NCBI RefSeq assembly: GCF_009669305.1
Contig: NZ_SADB01000029.1
Coordinates: forward strand, 1 to 39,978
Direction of reading: 5' to 3'
Source of the DNA: Ancylomarina sp. 16SWW S1-10-2
GTDB lineage: Bacteria > Bacteroidota > Bacteroidia > Bacteroidales > Marinifilaceae
Length of the DNA stretch: 39,978 bases
In this document: in pieces, positions 1-9,302 of the stretch
Position numbering within the stretch: position 1 is the stretch's first letter
Layout: each line of letters opens with the position of its first letter
The notes under the pieces: generated by a model
Database searches by the model: none
What the model was told of the DNA's origin: nothing
What the model saw: the letters and a program-made list of their open reading frames with translations, nothing else
Made by a program: the position numbers and the translations under genes

Positions 1-185
1 TTGAGTTTGGCGATTTTTGTGGTAAAAAAAAGACTTTTATTCCACATAGACAATGGGTGAGACTAATTCTCCTCATTGTCTTGAAAAAATATATCTCCTT
101 TTTTCATCTAAAATTCCATCAGTTGCATTTGTGACTTGAATCTAAGTTTTTTTAAAATCACTCCGTCTGGTATTCCGCGTGCTTC
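1..185. other. Window edge, no gene assigned
   Basis: No convincing coding region is visible. Two plus-strand frames are open from the window edge but close within about 45 codons, so the tail of a gene outside the window cannot be excluded. An imperfect inverted repeat lies at about 49-82 (GACAATG pairing with CATTGTC, with a further partly paired inner section). It is not followed directly by a clean T-run on either strand, so it is not called as a terminator. Confidence 0.4.
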
Positions 186-227
186 AAAAAAAAATCCACC
201 CTTCCTTAAAATGAAGGAGAGGTGGAT
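186..227 (-). terminator. Intrinsic terminator of the cobalamin operon
   Basis: On the minus strand, ATCCACC (221-227) pairs with GGTGGAT (194-200). The interior also pairs (CCTTCAT/AAGGAAGG region), and a run of T residues follows on the minus strand (186-193). It lies 23 bases past the stop of the last cobalamin gene, which fits the 3' end of the long minus-strand operon. Confidence 0.9.
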
Positions 228-250
228 GGTATTAGTTGGGAATTGATATC

Positions 251-2092
251 TTAATTTTTCGATTCTACTTTAATCATTTCATTATCACCAACCAAAAGGA
301 AAAGGCAAAGTGAATTAGATTTAGAAAGTAGTTGATTGCATTTTTCGTGACATTTGTTTGCAACCAATTGATAAAAAGGCTCATCTTCTGAAAAAGGGAT
401 GATATCTAAAATGGCATTAGCTAGTTTTAGTTGTTTTATTTGATTTACAACGTCAGAATTATGTCCGCAGTCTTTCGCTAAGCCAGCAACAAATTCTGAA
501 TTGAAAACCACATTCTTGCTATGCGTATCCATATGTCCTTCAGCCAATTTTACTGATTTACCAAACATAATGGCTAGGTTTATTTTCTCAATACCTTCTT
601 CTACCGATAACTTAATTGTTTCACCAACAAGGTTACCAAAATGAATATACGCAACTGCTGGAAGTTGAGGAAAGCCTGGTTTTAATCTATTTTCACTCCG
701 TTTTCCTGCTGTTAATACAATTTCAGAACACTGATTTCCCTTAGCAACTTTCACTTGTTGCCTGATACTTGCTAAAAATGCTTCGTTGGAATAGGGTTTC
801 ACGATACCCGTTGTGCCAATAATTGAAATACCTCCGATGACACCAATTCTGGGATTAAATGTATGTTTGGCTAACTCTTCTCCCTCAGGAATATAAGGTT
901 TTACATCAAAGGCTAATTCAGTTTCATAGGTATCAGCCATTGTTTGTAACAGATTCGAAACCATTTTTCTTGGCACGGGATTGATTGCTGGTTCTCCAAC
1001 AGGAGTTTGAAATCCAGGAATAGTAATAATTCCTACACCTTTCCCTTTAAGAAAATGCACGCCCGGAGTTTCTGAAAAAGTCAATTCACATCCAATTTCT
1101 TTTGCATGGGTTGCATCAGGATCATCTCCAGCATCTTTAATCACGACACAAGAAGACGATTTGTCTGATATTTTCTCAGGAAAGACAACATATTTAGTCT
1201 TTTCTCCACCAGGTAATTCAACCTCAACCCACTTCGGAAATTCTTTTTCAACCAAAGCGATAAAACACGCTTTGGTTGCTGCAGTTAAACAAGTGCCAGT
1301 TGTAAAGCCACCTCTTAATTGACCTTCAACTTTTAAACTAGATGTCTTAACACGATAAAAAAGCTGCAAGAATTTTTTTGGAGAATCAGCTACATGATTG
1401 TAATTGGGTAAAGTAGGACGTTCGACCACCCAAAGAGGAATGCCTAATTTCTCAGCAACTGTAAGTTTCGATTGAAAAAAACCTGATTCACCACTTTCCT
1501 TAGTCAATAATATTTCAGCATTCACTTTCCTAGCCAAAGCTTCCAATTGTTCTGTATTTGCCTTGGGATCCATTGGAATAATAAATTCTTGGGCAAGATC
1601 AGTTTCTTTCGATTTTCTTAGGCTAAGATCTGTATCTAAAATTCTGAAATAACAAGTTCTCTGTTCCCATAAAGATTTTAATTTCGTTATGGTTTGTACA
1701 CCTGTTAAGGCCAGAATATGGTCGAACTTCTCCTGTAAAAGCGCATCGCTCATACTATCATACGAATCGAAAAAACGGACAGATTTTGATGATCTTACAT
1801 CTGGAAAATTTCGCTCATATCGAATGGTTTCTATTCCCAAATCAGAGGCAGTAGTATAAATGTTTTCGTGTAAATACACTGCAAAAGGGTGTGCTGCATC
1901 AATAATTAATCGGATATTATTCTCCTGACAAAAAACTTTCATTTTTTGCCCATCCAACTCTCCAAAAACACGTGTCCCTTTAATTTGCTTATGGGTATCT
2001 GTTCTTGTTGAATAAAAATACGGTTGACCAATAATATCGAATAGTTCTGCAACTATTTTTCCTTCCGTTGTTCCTCCAAAAATGAGTATCAT
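251..2092 (-). CDS. cbiJD: CbiJ-CbiD fusion: cobalt-precorrin-6A reductase / cobalt-precorrin-5B C1-methyltransferase
   Basis: A 613-residue protein joining two enzymes of the anaerobic corrin pathway. Residues 1 to about 245 are the CbiJ/CobK reductase, with the N-terminal nucleotide-binding GGTTEG (6-11), DAAHPFA (65-71) and the LTKESG segment near 196. From about 258 on it is CbiD, opening with the hallmark RGGFTTGTCLTAATKA. CbiD methylates C1 of cobalt-precorrin-5B, and CbiJ reduces cobalt-precorrin-6A, the next intermediate, so the fusion joins consecutive steps. Last gene of the operon, 16 bases after the CbiG-CbiF gene and followed by a strong terminator. The ATG at 2090-2092 begins exactly at the conserved CbiJ N-terminus. 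Domain assignment is by motif; the fusion itself is read directly. Confidence 0.95.
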   Translation of the reverse strand: MILIFGGTTEGKIVAELFDIIGQPYFYSTRTDTHKQIKGTRVFGELDGQKMKVFCQENNIRLIIDAAHPFAVYLHENIYTTASDLGIETIRYERNFPDVRSSKSVRFFDSYDSMSDALLQEKFDHILALTGVQTITKLKSLWEQRTCYFRILDTDLSLRKSKETDLAQEFIIPMDPKANTEQLEALARKVNAEILLTKESGESGFFQSKLTVAEKLGIPLWVVERPTLPNYNHVADSPKKFLQLFYRVKTSSLKVEGQLRGGFTTGTCLTAATKACFIALVEKEFPKWVEVELPGGEKTKYVVFPEKISDKSSSCVVIKDAGDDPDATHAKEIGCELTFSETPGVHFLKGKGVGIITIPGFQTPVGEPAINPVPRKMVSNLLQTMADTYETELAFDVKPYIPEGEELAKHTFNPRIGVIGGISIIGTTGIVKPYSNEAFLASIRQQVKVAKGNQCSEIVLTAGKRSENRLKPGFPQLPAVAYIHFGNLVGETIKLSVEEGIEKINLAIMFGKSVKLAEGHMDTHSKNVVFNSEFVAGLAKDCGHNSDVVNQIKQLKLANAILDIIPFSEDEPFYQLVANKCHEKCNQLLSKSNSLCLFLLVGDNEMIKVESKN

Positions 2093-2108
2093 AAATGTCT
2101 CCTATAAA

Positions 2109-3881
2109 CTATTTGCCTGCTCTGAAAGCGTGTGTGAATTTTTTATCGTATAATTTTGAAAAGCCTGAGCGATTATCAATTGCTTTTCCCACAACAATCA
2201 ATGTTGTCATTTTTAAATTGTTATCCTCAACCGTTTTGGCAAGTGTTTCAAGTGTACAACGATAAATCTTTTCATCTTTCCATGTTAGTTTATAACAAAC
2301 TGCCACAGGTGTTTCAGGAGGATAGTGCTCCGAAAGTTGTGCTTGTACTTTATCGGCAATGGAAGCACTTAGGTAAATACACATGGTACTTTGCGATTTA
2401 GCAAGTTTATGCAGTTGCTCGCGAGCTGGCATTGGTGTTCTACCTTCTCCTCTTGTAAGGATAATTGTTTGTACTTCTTCGGGAATTGTAAATTGTGACT
2501 CCAAAGCGGCTGCTGCTGCTTGAAAAGAAGAGATACCTGGTGTGATATGATACTTCCAACTCAATTGGTCCATTATAGCCATTTGTTCCTGAATTGCGCC
2601 ATAAATACATGGATCTCCAGTATGTAAACGAACCACAAATAAACCACGGTCATAAATGGGTTTCATGGTTTCAATCTGCGTAATTAAATCCATTCCTGCC
2701 GAACTGACAACCACGCAACCATTTTTTGCATAATTTGTTAATTCTTTTGGGACCAAACTTCCTGCGTAAAGGATCATATCGGCTGATTGAAGCATTCTTT
2801 TTCCACGAACAGAAACCAATTCTGGATCGCCAGGACCAGCACCAACAAATTCAACGAATCCGGTGCGTTCATTTTCACGCTTAATTGCAACTGCAAAGGT
2901 GAAATGTTTCTCTCCTGCTTTTGCTTTTACCTTTTCAACTATAAGTTGATTTTCCGATAAGTGCATAGCTGATGCTTCAGAAACACTGAAACTACCAGTA
3001 ACCTCATTTACCTTTTGCGATGGATTTGGAATATCATATTTAGATAATATCTCATTACTAAATGGTATTAATTCAATATCCCATTTCTTACTTAAGTCGA
3101 TAAGCGCTTTTTCATTGGCTTTTAAATCTACTGTTCCAATTGCTGCAATAGCTTTCGAAGAAATATGTTGTTCCTCAAGTTTAACTAGTAACTCTTTTTC
3201 AAAGGATTCAAAAGAAAGGTCTTTTTGACAACCGACTCCCAGTTGCATAACTTTTGGTCGGTAATAAATTACCTTCTCACCAAAGTCGTAAATAAATGGA
3301 GTAACTGCTAATACAACATCATACTCTTCCGGTTTAATATCATCAGCTTTAAAAAATAGATCGACATGTGTTGGCATTTCTGTCTCCAAAACTAAAGTTC
3401 CCTTGTCGCGAATATCCAATAACAAAGCAGTCTTTTTTCCATTAACAAAAGCTGCCATTAGGCTCGTTAAATTATCGCCACATTCCAGTGTCCAATTGTA
3501 TTTTTTAGGCAATAAATCTAATGCCCACAGTCCTGATGTATCACTTACAGTTGTTACAACAGATAGGGTTCCCAACATGCGAGAAATATCTTCTGATAAC
3601 TGATTGGCTCCACCCAAATGTCCAGAAACAACAGCTTGAACAAACTGTCCATTTGCATCCATATTTATAACTGCTGGATCGGTTTTTTTATCATTTAAGA
3701 ATGGTGCTATTTTACGCACACAAATTCCAAGAGAACCAATAAAAATTAAAGCTTCATTCTTATTCCAAAGCTCTTCGTAATTTTGGGGCGATTGAACAAT
3801 ACTAGCATCAAGTCCTGCATCGGTTAGTTTTTGAGCTAAAGCTTGTCCTTTATCTGAATGGGTGATTATTATTTTTGACAT
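2109..3881 (-). CDS. cbiGF: CbiG-CbiF fusion: cobalt-precorrin-5A hydrolase / cobalt-precorrin-4 C11-methyltransferase
   Basis: A 590-residue fusion. The N-terminal part (about 1-320) is CbiG, which opens the ring lactone and releases acetaldehyde. It shows the central IFIGSLGICVRKIAP and SGHLGGANQL segments (47-95) and the C-terminal CbiG motif LGVGCQKDLSFESF near 214. From about 342 on it is CbiF/CobM, a uroporphyrinogen-type SAM methyltransferase, starting GFVEFVGAGPGDPELVSVRG and containing LYAGSLVP. CbiF makes the substrate that CbiG opens, so the two domains catalyse consecutive steps. Eight bases separate it from the upstream CbiE-CbiT gene. Both halves look full length. Confidence 0.95.
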   Translation of the reverse strand: MSKIIITHSDKGQALAQKLTDAGLDASIVQSPQNYEELWNKNEALIFIGSLGICVRKIAPFLNDKKTDPAVINMDANGQFVQAVVSGHLGGANQLSEDISRMLGTLSVVTTVSDTSGLWALDLLPKKYNWTLECGDNLTSLMAAFVNGKKTALLLDIRDKGTLVLETEMPTHVDLFFKADDIKPEEYDVVLAVTPFIYDFGEKVIYYRPKVMQLGVGCQKDLSFESFEKELLVKLEEQHISSKAIAAIGTVDLKANEKALIDLSKKWDIELIPFSNEILSKYDIPNPSQKVNEVTGSFSVSEASAMHLSENQLIVEKVKAKAGEKHFTFAVAIKRENERTGFVEFVGAGPGDPELVSVRGKRMLQSADMILYAGSLVPKELTNYAKNGCVVVSSAGMDLITQIETMKPIYDRGLFVVRLHTGDPCIYGAIQEQMAIMDQLSWKYHITPGISSFQAAAAALESQFTIPEEVQTIILTRGEGRTPMPAREQLHKLAKSQSTMCIYLSASIADKVQAQLSEHYPPETPVAVCYKLTWKDEKIYRCTLETLAKTVEDNNLKMTTLIVVGKAIDNRSGFSKLYDKKFTHAFRAGK

Positions 3882-3889
3882 GATATTGC

Positions 3890-5092
3890 TTAATTTAATA
3901 ATTGAGATTTTTTTGTTTTTCGGGCAACTAGAATTGTAATTGGGTTGAACTCATCCACACTTACCACAGTTTCATATATTTTTTGATAGGCATTTCTTTC
4001 ACACCAATTGATAAATCCATGGCGGCTTTTTTCGCTGACAGAATTAAATGCAAGAATTCCTTCCGCATTTAAGTTGAGGTGAATATCATCTAAAACTTCA
4101 TCCATTTTTCCACCATATCCACCTAAAAAGACAGCATCTGGCTTATCTATTTCAGATTTATCAATTTGCAGATAATCTCCAATGAAAACCTCTATTCCTG
4201 GAGTTTGAAATTTTTGAGCGTTCCGTTGAATAATACCTTCTGATTCTTTCCTTATTTCGAAAGATTTCACCTTTATATGAGGATGGTTTAAGCGAGTTTC
4301 TACAGAAACACTTCCAGTACATGCTCCAACATCCCAAAATACCTTTTTCGAATGAAGTTCCATTAAAGCTAAAGTGCTTAGGCGTATAGCCATCTTCGTT
4401 ATCATCTTCGGTCTTCCTTCCAATGGTTCAAAATCACTTTCAGAGATGCCTTTCCTTGGAATTAAATCATTCGTTTTTTCAAGATAAAAGCAGTTCGGAT
4501 GATTAAAATCAAAACTTAACGCTTCCTCCAAATTCAATTCCATGACACGTTCTTTCTCACCACCCAAACGTTCGCCATAGTACATTTTGTAGTTCGAATA
4601 GCCGTACTGCAACATTCTTTGTGCAATTGTTTTTGGCGTATTTTTCCTATCGGTAAGTATGCCCATTCTTTCAGTTCCTTTTATCAAAGCCTGATCGAAC
4701 TTTTCAAACGATCTGCCTGTTAAGGTTACGGTCTGGAATTCTCCATAGGGCAATTTAAATCGATGAGCCAACAATTGAAGTGAATTGAAATCAGGGGAAA
4801 TAGTAATCTCTGCATCTGGAAATTCACGCATTAGCGTTATTCCAATGCCATAAAACAAAGGATCGCCCGAAGCAAAAACAAGCCAGTCTTGCTTCGATGT
4901 TTCGATAGCCTCATACAGATTTGACAAGGGCACAACGATGTTTTGCCAGTGAAATCCTTCAGGTAAAAATTCCGTTACCAATTCTCTGTGTCGACTACCA
5001 CCTGCAAAATGCTTCACCGAATGAATCAGAGAAATCTCTTTCTCTGAAAATTCCGGTTTTATATCTGATATTCCTATGATTGTTATTTTCAT
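3890..5092 (-). CDS. cbiET: CbiE-CbiT fusion: cobalt-precorrin-6B/7 C5,C15-methyltransferase (decarboxylating)
   Basis: A 400-residue CobL-like protein. The CbiE part (about 1-200) has the GGSRHREL signature (31-38) and the ASGDPLFYGIG loop of tetrapyrrole methyltransferases. The CbiT part (about 218-400) is a Rossmann SAM methyltransferase with FEPLEGRPKMITKMAIR ahead of motif I DVGACTGSVSVE (254-265) and FLGGYGG near 322. It methylates C5 and C15 and removes the C12 acetate carboxylate. The same fusion is widespread as CobL, so it is less remarkable than its neighbours. Nine bases separate it from the CbiH-CbiC gene. Confidence 0.95.
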   Translation of the reverse strand: MKITIIGISDIKPEFSEKEISLIHSVKHFAGGSRHRELVTEFLPEGFHWQNIVVPLSNLYEAIETSKQDWLVFASGDPLFYGIGITLMREFPDAEITISPDFNSLQLLAHRFKLPYGEFQTVTLTGRSFEKFDQALIKGTERMGILTDRKNTPKTIAQRMLQYGYSNYKMYYGERLGGEKERVMELNLEEALSFDFNHPNCFYLEKTNDLIPRKGISESDFEPLEGRPKMITKMAIRLSTLALMELHSKKVFWDVGACTGSVSVETRLNHPHIKVKSFEIRKESEGIIQRNAQKFQTPGIEVFIGDYLQIDKSEIDKPDAVFLGGYGGKMDEVLDDIHLNLNAEGILAFNSVSEKSRHGFINWCERNAYQKIYETVVSVDEFNPITILVARKTKKSQLLN

Positions 5093-5101
5093 TTACTTCG
5101 T

Positions 5102-6505
5102 TTAAACGCCTTCACCAGGGTGCATTTGTTCAGCTTCGTTCCAACTTAAAATTGCATTTATAATAGTTGCAGCCACATTACTTCCACCTTTTCTGCCATT
5201 GACAATGACTGCTGGCGTAGTAGGACAACCATATTTTAATTGCCATTTACTTTCTTTCACATTTACGAATCCAACTGGTGTTGCAATAACTCCAACAGGA
5301 TTTGCTTTACCATTGCGAATAAGTTTTATTAACTCCATTAAAGCTGTTGGTGCATTACCGAAAGCAAAAATAGCATCAGGATGCTCTTCTACAGCTAACT
5401 GTATCCCTGCTTGTGTGCGAGTTATATTTTTTTCCGAAGCCATTTTAGCGACACGTTCATCATCGAGGTAGCATTTAATTTGTAAGCCCAGTTTTTCTGC
5501 AATTGCTCTTCTAATTCCTCGAGTAACCATCGATACATCGGTTACAATCACAGGTGGTTTACCTGAATAAAACTTTTCATGTAGTGTCTCCACCACATTG
5601 TTTCTCAGTTCTACTGATTCGTTCAAATTGAAATCGGCCGTTGTGTGAATGCAATGTAAAGCCACCCATACATGAGCAAGACTTTTCCCCGTAATATCGA
5701 TATTATCTAAGATAGTTTGAAAGCTTTTGTTCATGATCTTGCGACCCAATTTATCATCACTTTCATTTTTCTTAGCATAGTAACCTCTTGGTGTAATCAT
5801 TTTATCCTGACTTTTAAAAGTCTGACTATTACCAATTACAATTACTGTGAACATATCTGCTTTGGTTACATCAAGTTCGGCAAGTGTTATAACTTCAATC
5901 GATTCGTCTTCACGACCAACGTTTCTTGCAATGCCAACAGGTGTTTCTGGTGAGCGAACTTCTAAGAATAACTCTCTAAGTCTCATCAATTGCCAAAATC
6001 GGCCTTTACTTAATGGATTGTACACTGCTGTAACAAAATCGGCATCGGCTGCAGCAACAATTCTTTTTTCAATTTTCTCCCATGGAGTCAATAAATCTGA
6101 CATTGAGATTGAACAAAAATCATGACCAAGTGGAGCTCCTAATTTTGATGCTGCAGCAAACATGGCAGAAATTCCAGGTACGACTTCTAAGTCTACATCA
6201 GAATTTCTTTCTGCTCTCATTTCCCATAGGAGTGGAGCCATTCCATATACGCCAGAATCACCACTACTAATAACAGCTACCGTTTTTCCTCCTTCAGCTA
6301 TTTCAAAAGCTTTAAGTGCTCTCTCACGTTCTTTTCTCATACCTGTATCGAGTAGCGTTTTACCTTCTGACACTTGTTTGATATGTTCAAAATAGAAACT
6401 GTAACCAATAATTACTTCTGCGTCTTGTATTGCTTGTAAGGCTTGGGGTGTAAGATATTTCTCATTTCCTGGTCCAATGCCTATGCTGTAAATTTTCTTA
6501 GCCAT
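5102..6505 (-). CDS. cbiHC: CbiH-CbiC fusion: cobalt-factor III C17-methyltransferase / cobalt-precorrin-8 methylmutase
   Basis: A 467-residue fusion. Residues 1 to about 235 are CbiH/CobJ, the C17-methyltransferase that also contracts the ring, with GIGPGNEKYLTPQAL (9-23), SSGDSGVYGMA and VVPGISAMFAAAS. Residues about 250-460 are CbiC/CobH, which moves the C11 methyl to C12. The catalytic histidine expected for the family is His287 in ALHCIHTTADF. The C-terminal half also has the usual VVTDVSMV-type and ATPVGFVNVKESK segments. The two activities are not adjacent in the pathway (ring contraction is early, the methylmutase step late), so this fusion is not explained by simple substrate hand-over. 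It overlaps cbiL by 8 bases. Confidence 0.95.
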   Translation of the reverse strand: MAKKIYSIGIGPGNEKYLTPQALQAIQDAEVIIGYSFYFEHIKQVSEGKTLLDTGMRKERERALKAFEIAEGGKTVAVISSGDSGVYGMAPLLWEMRAERNSDVDLEVVPGISAMFAAASKLGAPLGHDFCSISMSDLLTPWEKIEKRIVAAADADFVTAVYNPLSKGRFWQLMRLRELFLEVRSPETPVGIARNVGREDESIEVITLAELDVTKADMFTVIVIGNSQTFKSQDKMITPRGYYAKKNESDDKLGRKIMNKSFQTILDNIDITGKSLAHVWVALHCIHTTADFNLNESVELRNNVVETLHEKFYSGKPPVIVTDVSMVTRGIRRAIAEKLGLQIKCYLDDERVAKMASEKNITRTQAGIQLAVEEHPDAIFAFGNAPTALMELIKLIRNGKANPVGVIATPVGFVNVKESKWQLKYGCPTTPAVIVNGRKGGSNVAATIINAILSWNEAEQMHPGEGV

Positions 6506-7187
6506 AAATAATAATTAATGAAAAGTAAGGTATTCCTCGCAACTCTAAATCCATCACATTTGTTGTGGAATATTGTTGCGATGTTCCCACACGTTCGATA
6601 TAAAAAAATGGTCTGTTCTGTGTTTTAAGAAAATCAAACCAGTTATCTAAAACACTCATTTTCATTACAACAAGTGTTTGTTTTTCTTTTAATTCTTCTT
6701 CTATTTCTTCAAAGCTATTGGGACGAGCAATTACCTTTAAAGCCTGATTCCCTTCTGTTATAGGTCTTTGACCTTCAGCTCCACTAGCAATAAATGCTGG
6801 AATTCCAGGAATCACGTTACACTCAACACCTGCATCTTGAGCTAATTTTAGTAAATATCCAAAGGTGCTGTAAAAAAGAGCATCTCCTTCTGATACCACA
6901 GCCACAAGTTTCCCTTTATCTAGCTCAATCTGTATCTCTTGAAAAGCTTTTAAATAATTAGTTTCTCTATTTTTTCCAGTCATAGGAATACAAAGCGGTA
7001 AGCTGGGTACGTCCACATTCAGTTGCTTCAATATGTTTTCAGAAAATGAAACGTTTCCTGATTTTTTTATATCAGAAGCTGGATAAAATATAACATCGGC
7101 TGTTTGAAGAGCTTTTAATCCTTTTACCGTAATTAATTCAGGATCACCTGGTCCCAAGGCAACACCAACTAATTTTCCTTTACTCAT
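6498..7187 (-). CDS. cbiL: Cobalt-precorrin-2 C20-methyltransferase
   Basis: A 229-residue single-domain tetrapyrrole methyltransferase with the family start GKLVGVALGPGDPELITVKG, then DVIFYPAS and VVSEGDALFYSTFGYL, the pattern of CbiL/CobI. It adds the C20 methyl to cobalt-sirohydrochlorin in the cytoplasm. Length is typical for the family. The start overlaps the end of cbiA (ATGA-type, 4 bases) and the end overlaps the CbiH-CbiC gene, so translational coupling is likely. It is one of only two ring-building enzymes here, with CbiA, that remain unfused. Confidence 0.94.
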   Translation of the reverse strand: MSKGKLVGVALGPGDPELITVKGLKALQTADVIFYPASDIKKSGNVSFSENILKQLNVDVPSLPLCIPMTGKNRETNYLKAFQEIQIELDKGKLVAVVSEGDALFYSTFGYLLKLAQDAGVECNVIPGIPAFIASGAEGQRPITEGNQALKVIARPNSFEEIEEELKEKQTLVVMKMSVLDNWFDFLKTQNRPFFYIERVGTSQQYSTTNVMDLELRGIPYFSLIIIYG

Positions 7188-8503
7188 AATCCTAGTTTTT
7201 TTAATAAATGCACTATTTTATCTTGCTCACCTAAGTAAAGGTGCATATATGAAGCCCAACAGTTTTTCTTTCTAAAAACGGGCATTACGGCTTCACGTCC
7301 ACGAGCAGTTGTTGCTCTATAATTTGAATCTTTAGTTTCTTTTCCAATCAATTCGGAATAATGAAACTCATGACCTTTTATTTCAATTCCATTACCTTTA
7401 AGATCACGATATCCTAGGTGTAACTTCATATTTTCGAAGGATGTATCAAAATCAAAAACGCCTGTCATTTTATGACTTTCTCCTTCCTTAGTGATAATGT
7501 TTTTGCCCAAATACATCATTCCTCCACACTCTGCAATTAGAGCTTTTCCCGAATCAATATAATTCGCAATGGCTTGATTCATTTTCACATTACTTGCTAG
7601 TTTATCAGCAAATAGTTCAGGATATCCACCTGGTAGCCAAATTAAATCGGCATCAGGTAAATTTGTGTCATTTAAGGGACTAAATTCAACAATATCACCT
7701 AGTTCATTTAGAACATCTCTGTTTGCCTGATATGAAAAATTAAAGGCTTCATCATTAGCTATGGCAATCTTAAATTTCTTATCTGTTTTAGGCTTCGTCA
7801 ATTGTGATTTTTGGATGTCTTTCTTTGTTATCTCCAAAAGTAAATCCACATTAACATGTTTCTCTATGAGTTCTGAAGCAACATCTACGATTTCACGGTT
7901 CTTATTTTCGCCTGGTAAATGCAAACCCAAATGTCTCGATTCTATTGCTAACCTTTTATCACGTGGTAAGTATCCTAGCACAGGAACGCCTGCATCAATA
8001 GCAGCCTCTTTCAAAAATTCAAAATGAGATTCACTAGCAACTTTATTGAAAATAACCCCTGCCAGATTAATGCTTTTATCGAAATGCTTAAACCCATACA
8101 AAAGAGGCGCAACCGAATAGGCAGTGCTCGAAGCATCTACCACAAGAATGACGGGTAAATCCAACAACCGAGCAATAGCAGCAGAGCTACCTTCGTCTTT
8201 TTTTGCTCCATCGAACAAGCCCATGACACCTTCTGCAATTGACACGTCTGCAAGTGGGGCTTTTTCATTGAATAGTTGCTGTACATGTTCCTTGTCAGCC
8301 ATCCACACATCGAGGTTATATGAAGCCTGACCAGCAATTTTGGTATGATGCATTGGGTCAATATAATCAGGACCACACTTAAATGGTTGAACTTTTAGCC
8401 CTCGATTAACGAAAGTCTGCATTAAACCAAGTGTAAGCATCGTTTTACCCGAATTACTTTTGGGTGCCGCTATTAGAAAAGCATTTTTAGATGTTTTATC
8501 CAT
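7184..8503 (-). CDS. cbiA: Cobyrinate a,c-diamide synthase
   Basis: A 439-residue glutamine-dependent amidotransferase that amidates the a- and c-carboxylates of cobyrinate using ATP. The N-terminal P-loop-type synthetase domain has IAAPKSNSGKTMLTLGLMQ (11-29) and SIAEGVMGLFDGA (88-100). The C-terminal class I (triad) glutaminase domain has the nucleophile Cys326 in IAECGGMMYLG, the CbiA-type GHEFHYSE (378-384) and the likely triad His421 in SYMHLYLG. It overlaps the nitrilase gene upstream by 8 bases and cbiL downstream by 4. All key residues look intact. Confidence 0.95.
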   Translation of the reverse strand: MDKTSKNAFLIAAPKSNSGKTMLTLGLMQTFVNRGLKVQPFKCGPDYIDPMHHTKIAGQASYNLDVWMADKEHVQQLFNEKAPLADVSIAEGVMGLFDGAKKDEGSSAAIARLLDLPVILVVDASSTAYSVAPLLYGFKHFDKSINLAGVIFNKVASESHFEFLKEAAIDAGVPVLGYLPRDKRLAIESRHLGLHLPGENKNREIVDVASELIEKHVNVDLLLEITKKDIQKSQLTKPKTDKKFKIAIANDEAFNFSYQANRDVLNELGDIVEFSPLNDTNLPDADLIWLPGGYPELFADKLASNVKMNQAIANYIDSGKALIAECGGMMYLGKNIITKEGESHKMTGVFDFDTSFENMKLHLGYRDLKGNGIEIKGHEFHYSELIGKETKDSNYRATTARGREAVMPVFRKKNCWASYMHLYLGEQDKIVHLLKKLGL

Positions 8504-9302
8504 AATATTCTTTTAACCAATCAATTCGTTTATGTGCATTAAAGTATGCCATTTTCGATTGTTTTATTTTCTCGACTTGTTGAAAATCTAGTTCAACAAG
8601 TGCTATATCTTTATTATCTATTCCCGTTTCTGCCAACACGTTTCCTTTGGGGTCGAGTATAAAACTTAAGCTAGGAAAAACGGTGCCATTTTCATTTACA
8701 GAGTCTTGATTACAAACCATTACAAAGCAATTGTTATCGTAGGCTCTTGCTGGAATGTATTTTTTAAATCTTTCGAGTTTTATTTCTGAATTCTCCTTGG
8801 GTGAGGCAAATGCCATTGCCAGCAAACTCGCACCTTTCTTAGCTTGTATAAAACTAAGCTCAGGAAAATGCGTTTCGTAGCATAGTTGAATTCCGATGTT
8901 TATATTTTTCACCTGAAATACATTTAGCTGACTTCCCTCTGAAAACACTTCTCTCTCGTTAGAGCTTAAGTGTGTTTTACGATGAGAACCTATCATTCTC
9001 CCTTGATCAAAAACAAAATGAGAAATAAAATATTTTTCATCTTCTTGCTCTGGAAAACCGACTGCAAAAGCTGCATTTAATTGTTCAGAATATTCTAATA
9101 AACTCTTAAAAACGTCTTTTTTTTCTAAGATTACTTTATCTAGAATATCAATATCTTTAGTATAACCTGAAAGATTTAATTCGGGGAACAAAATGAATTC
9201 TGCTCCTTGATTATTCAGTTTTTTAATCCATTCAATTGTAGTTGAAAGGTTTTTCCCAACATCTCCAATTATACATTTTGAGCTTACCGATGCAACTTTC
9301 AT
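8496..9302 (-). CDS. Nitrilase-superfamily carbon-nitrogen hydrolase embedded in the B12 operon
   Basis: A 268-residue cytoplasmic protein of the nitrilase/omega-amidase superfamily. The Glu-Lys-Cys triad is visible: Glu41 in LFPELNLSGY, Lys109 in SHRKTHLS and Cys141 in IGIQLCYETHFPEL. Length fits the family and no signal peptide is seen. Members hydrolyse amides or nitriles, or transfer the acyl group; the substrate cannot be read from sequence. It overlaps btuD by 1 base and cbiA by 8, so it is translated as part of the cobalamin operon. By position its substrate could be an amide of a corrinoid or of its nucleotide loop, but this is inference. No standard pathway step requires it. Confidence 0.88.
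   Translation of the reverse strand: MKVASVSSKCIIGDVGKNLSTTIEWIKKLNNQGAEFILFPELNLSGYTKDIDILDKVILEKKDVFKSLLEYSEQLNAAFAVGFPEQEDEKYFISHFVFDQGRMIGSHRKTHLSSNEREVFSEGSQLNVFQVKNINIGIQLCYETHFPELSFIQAKKGASLLAMAFASPKENSEIKLERFKKYIPARAYDNNCFVMVCNQDSVNENGTVFPSLSFILDPKGNVLAETGIDNKDIALVELDFQQVEKIKQSKMAYFNAHKRIDWLKEYYG

Noticed and set aside
49-82. Imperfect hairpin near the window start, with part of its sequence resembling the hairpin near 39940
   Set aside because: No adjacent T-run, and the shared TTCTCCTC-type sequence is short and could arise because both are stem-loops.
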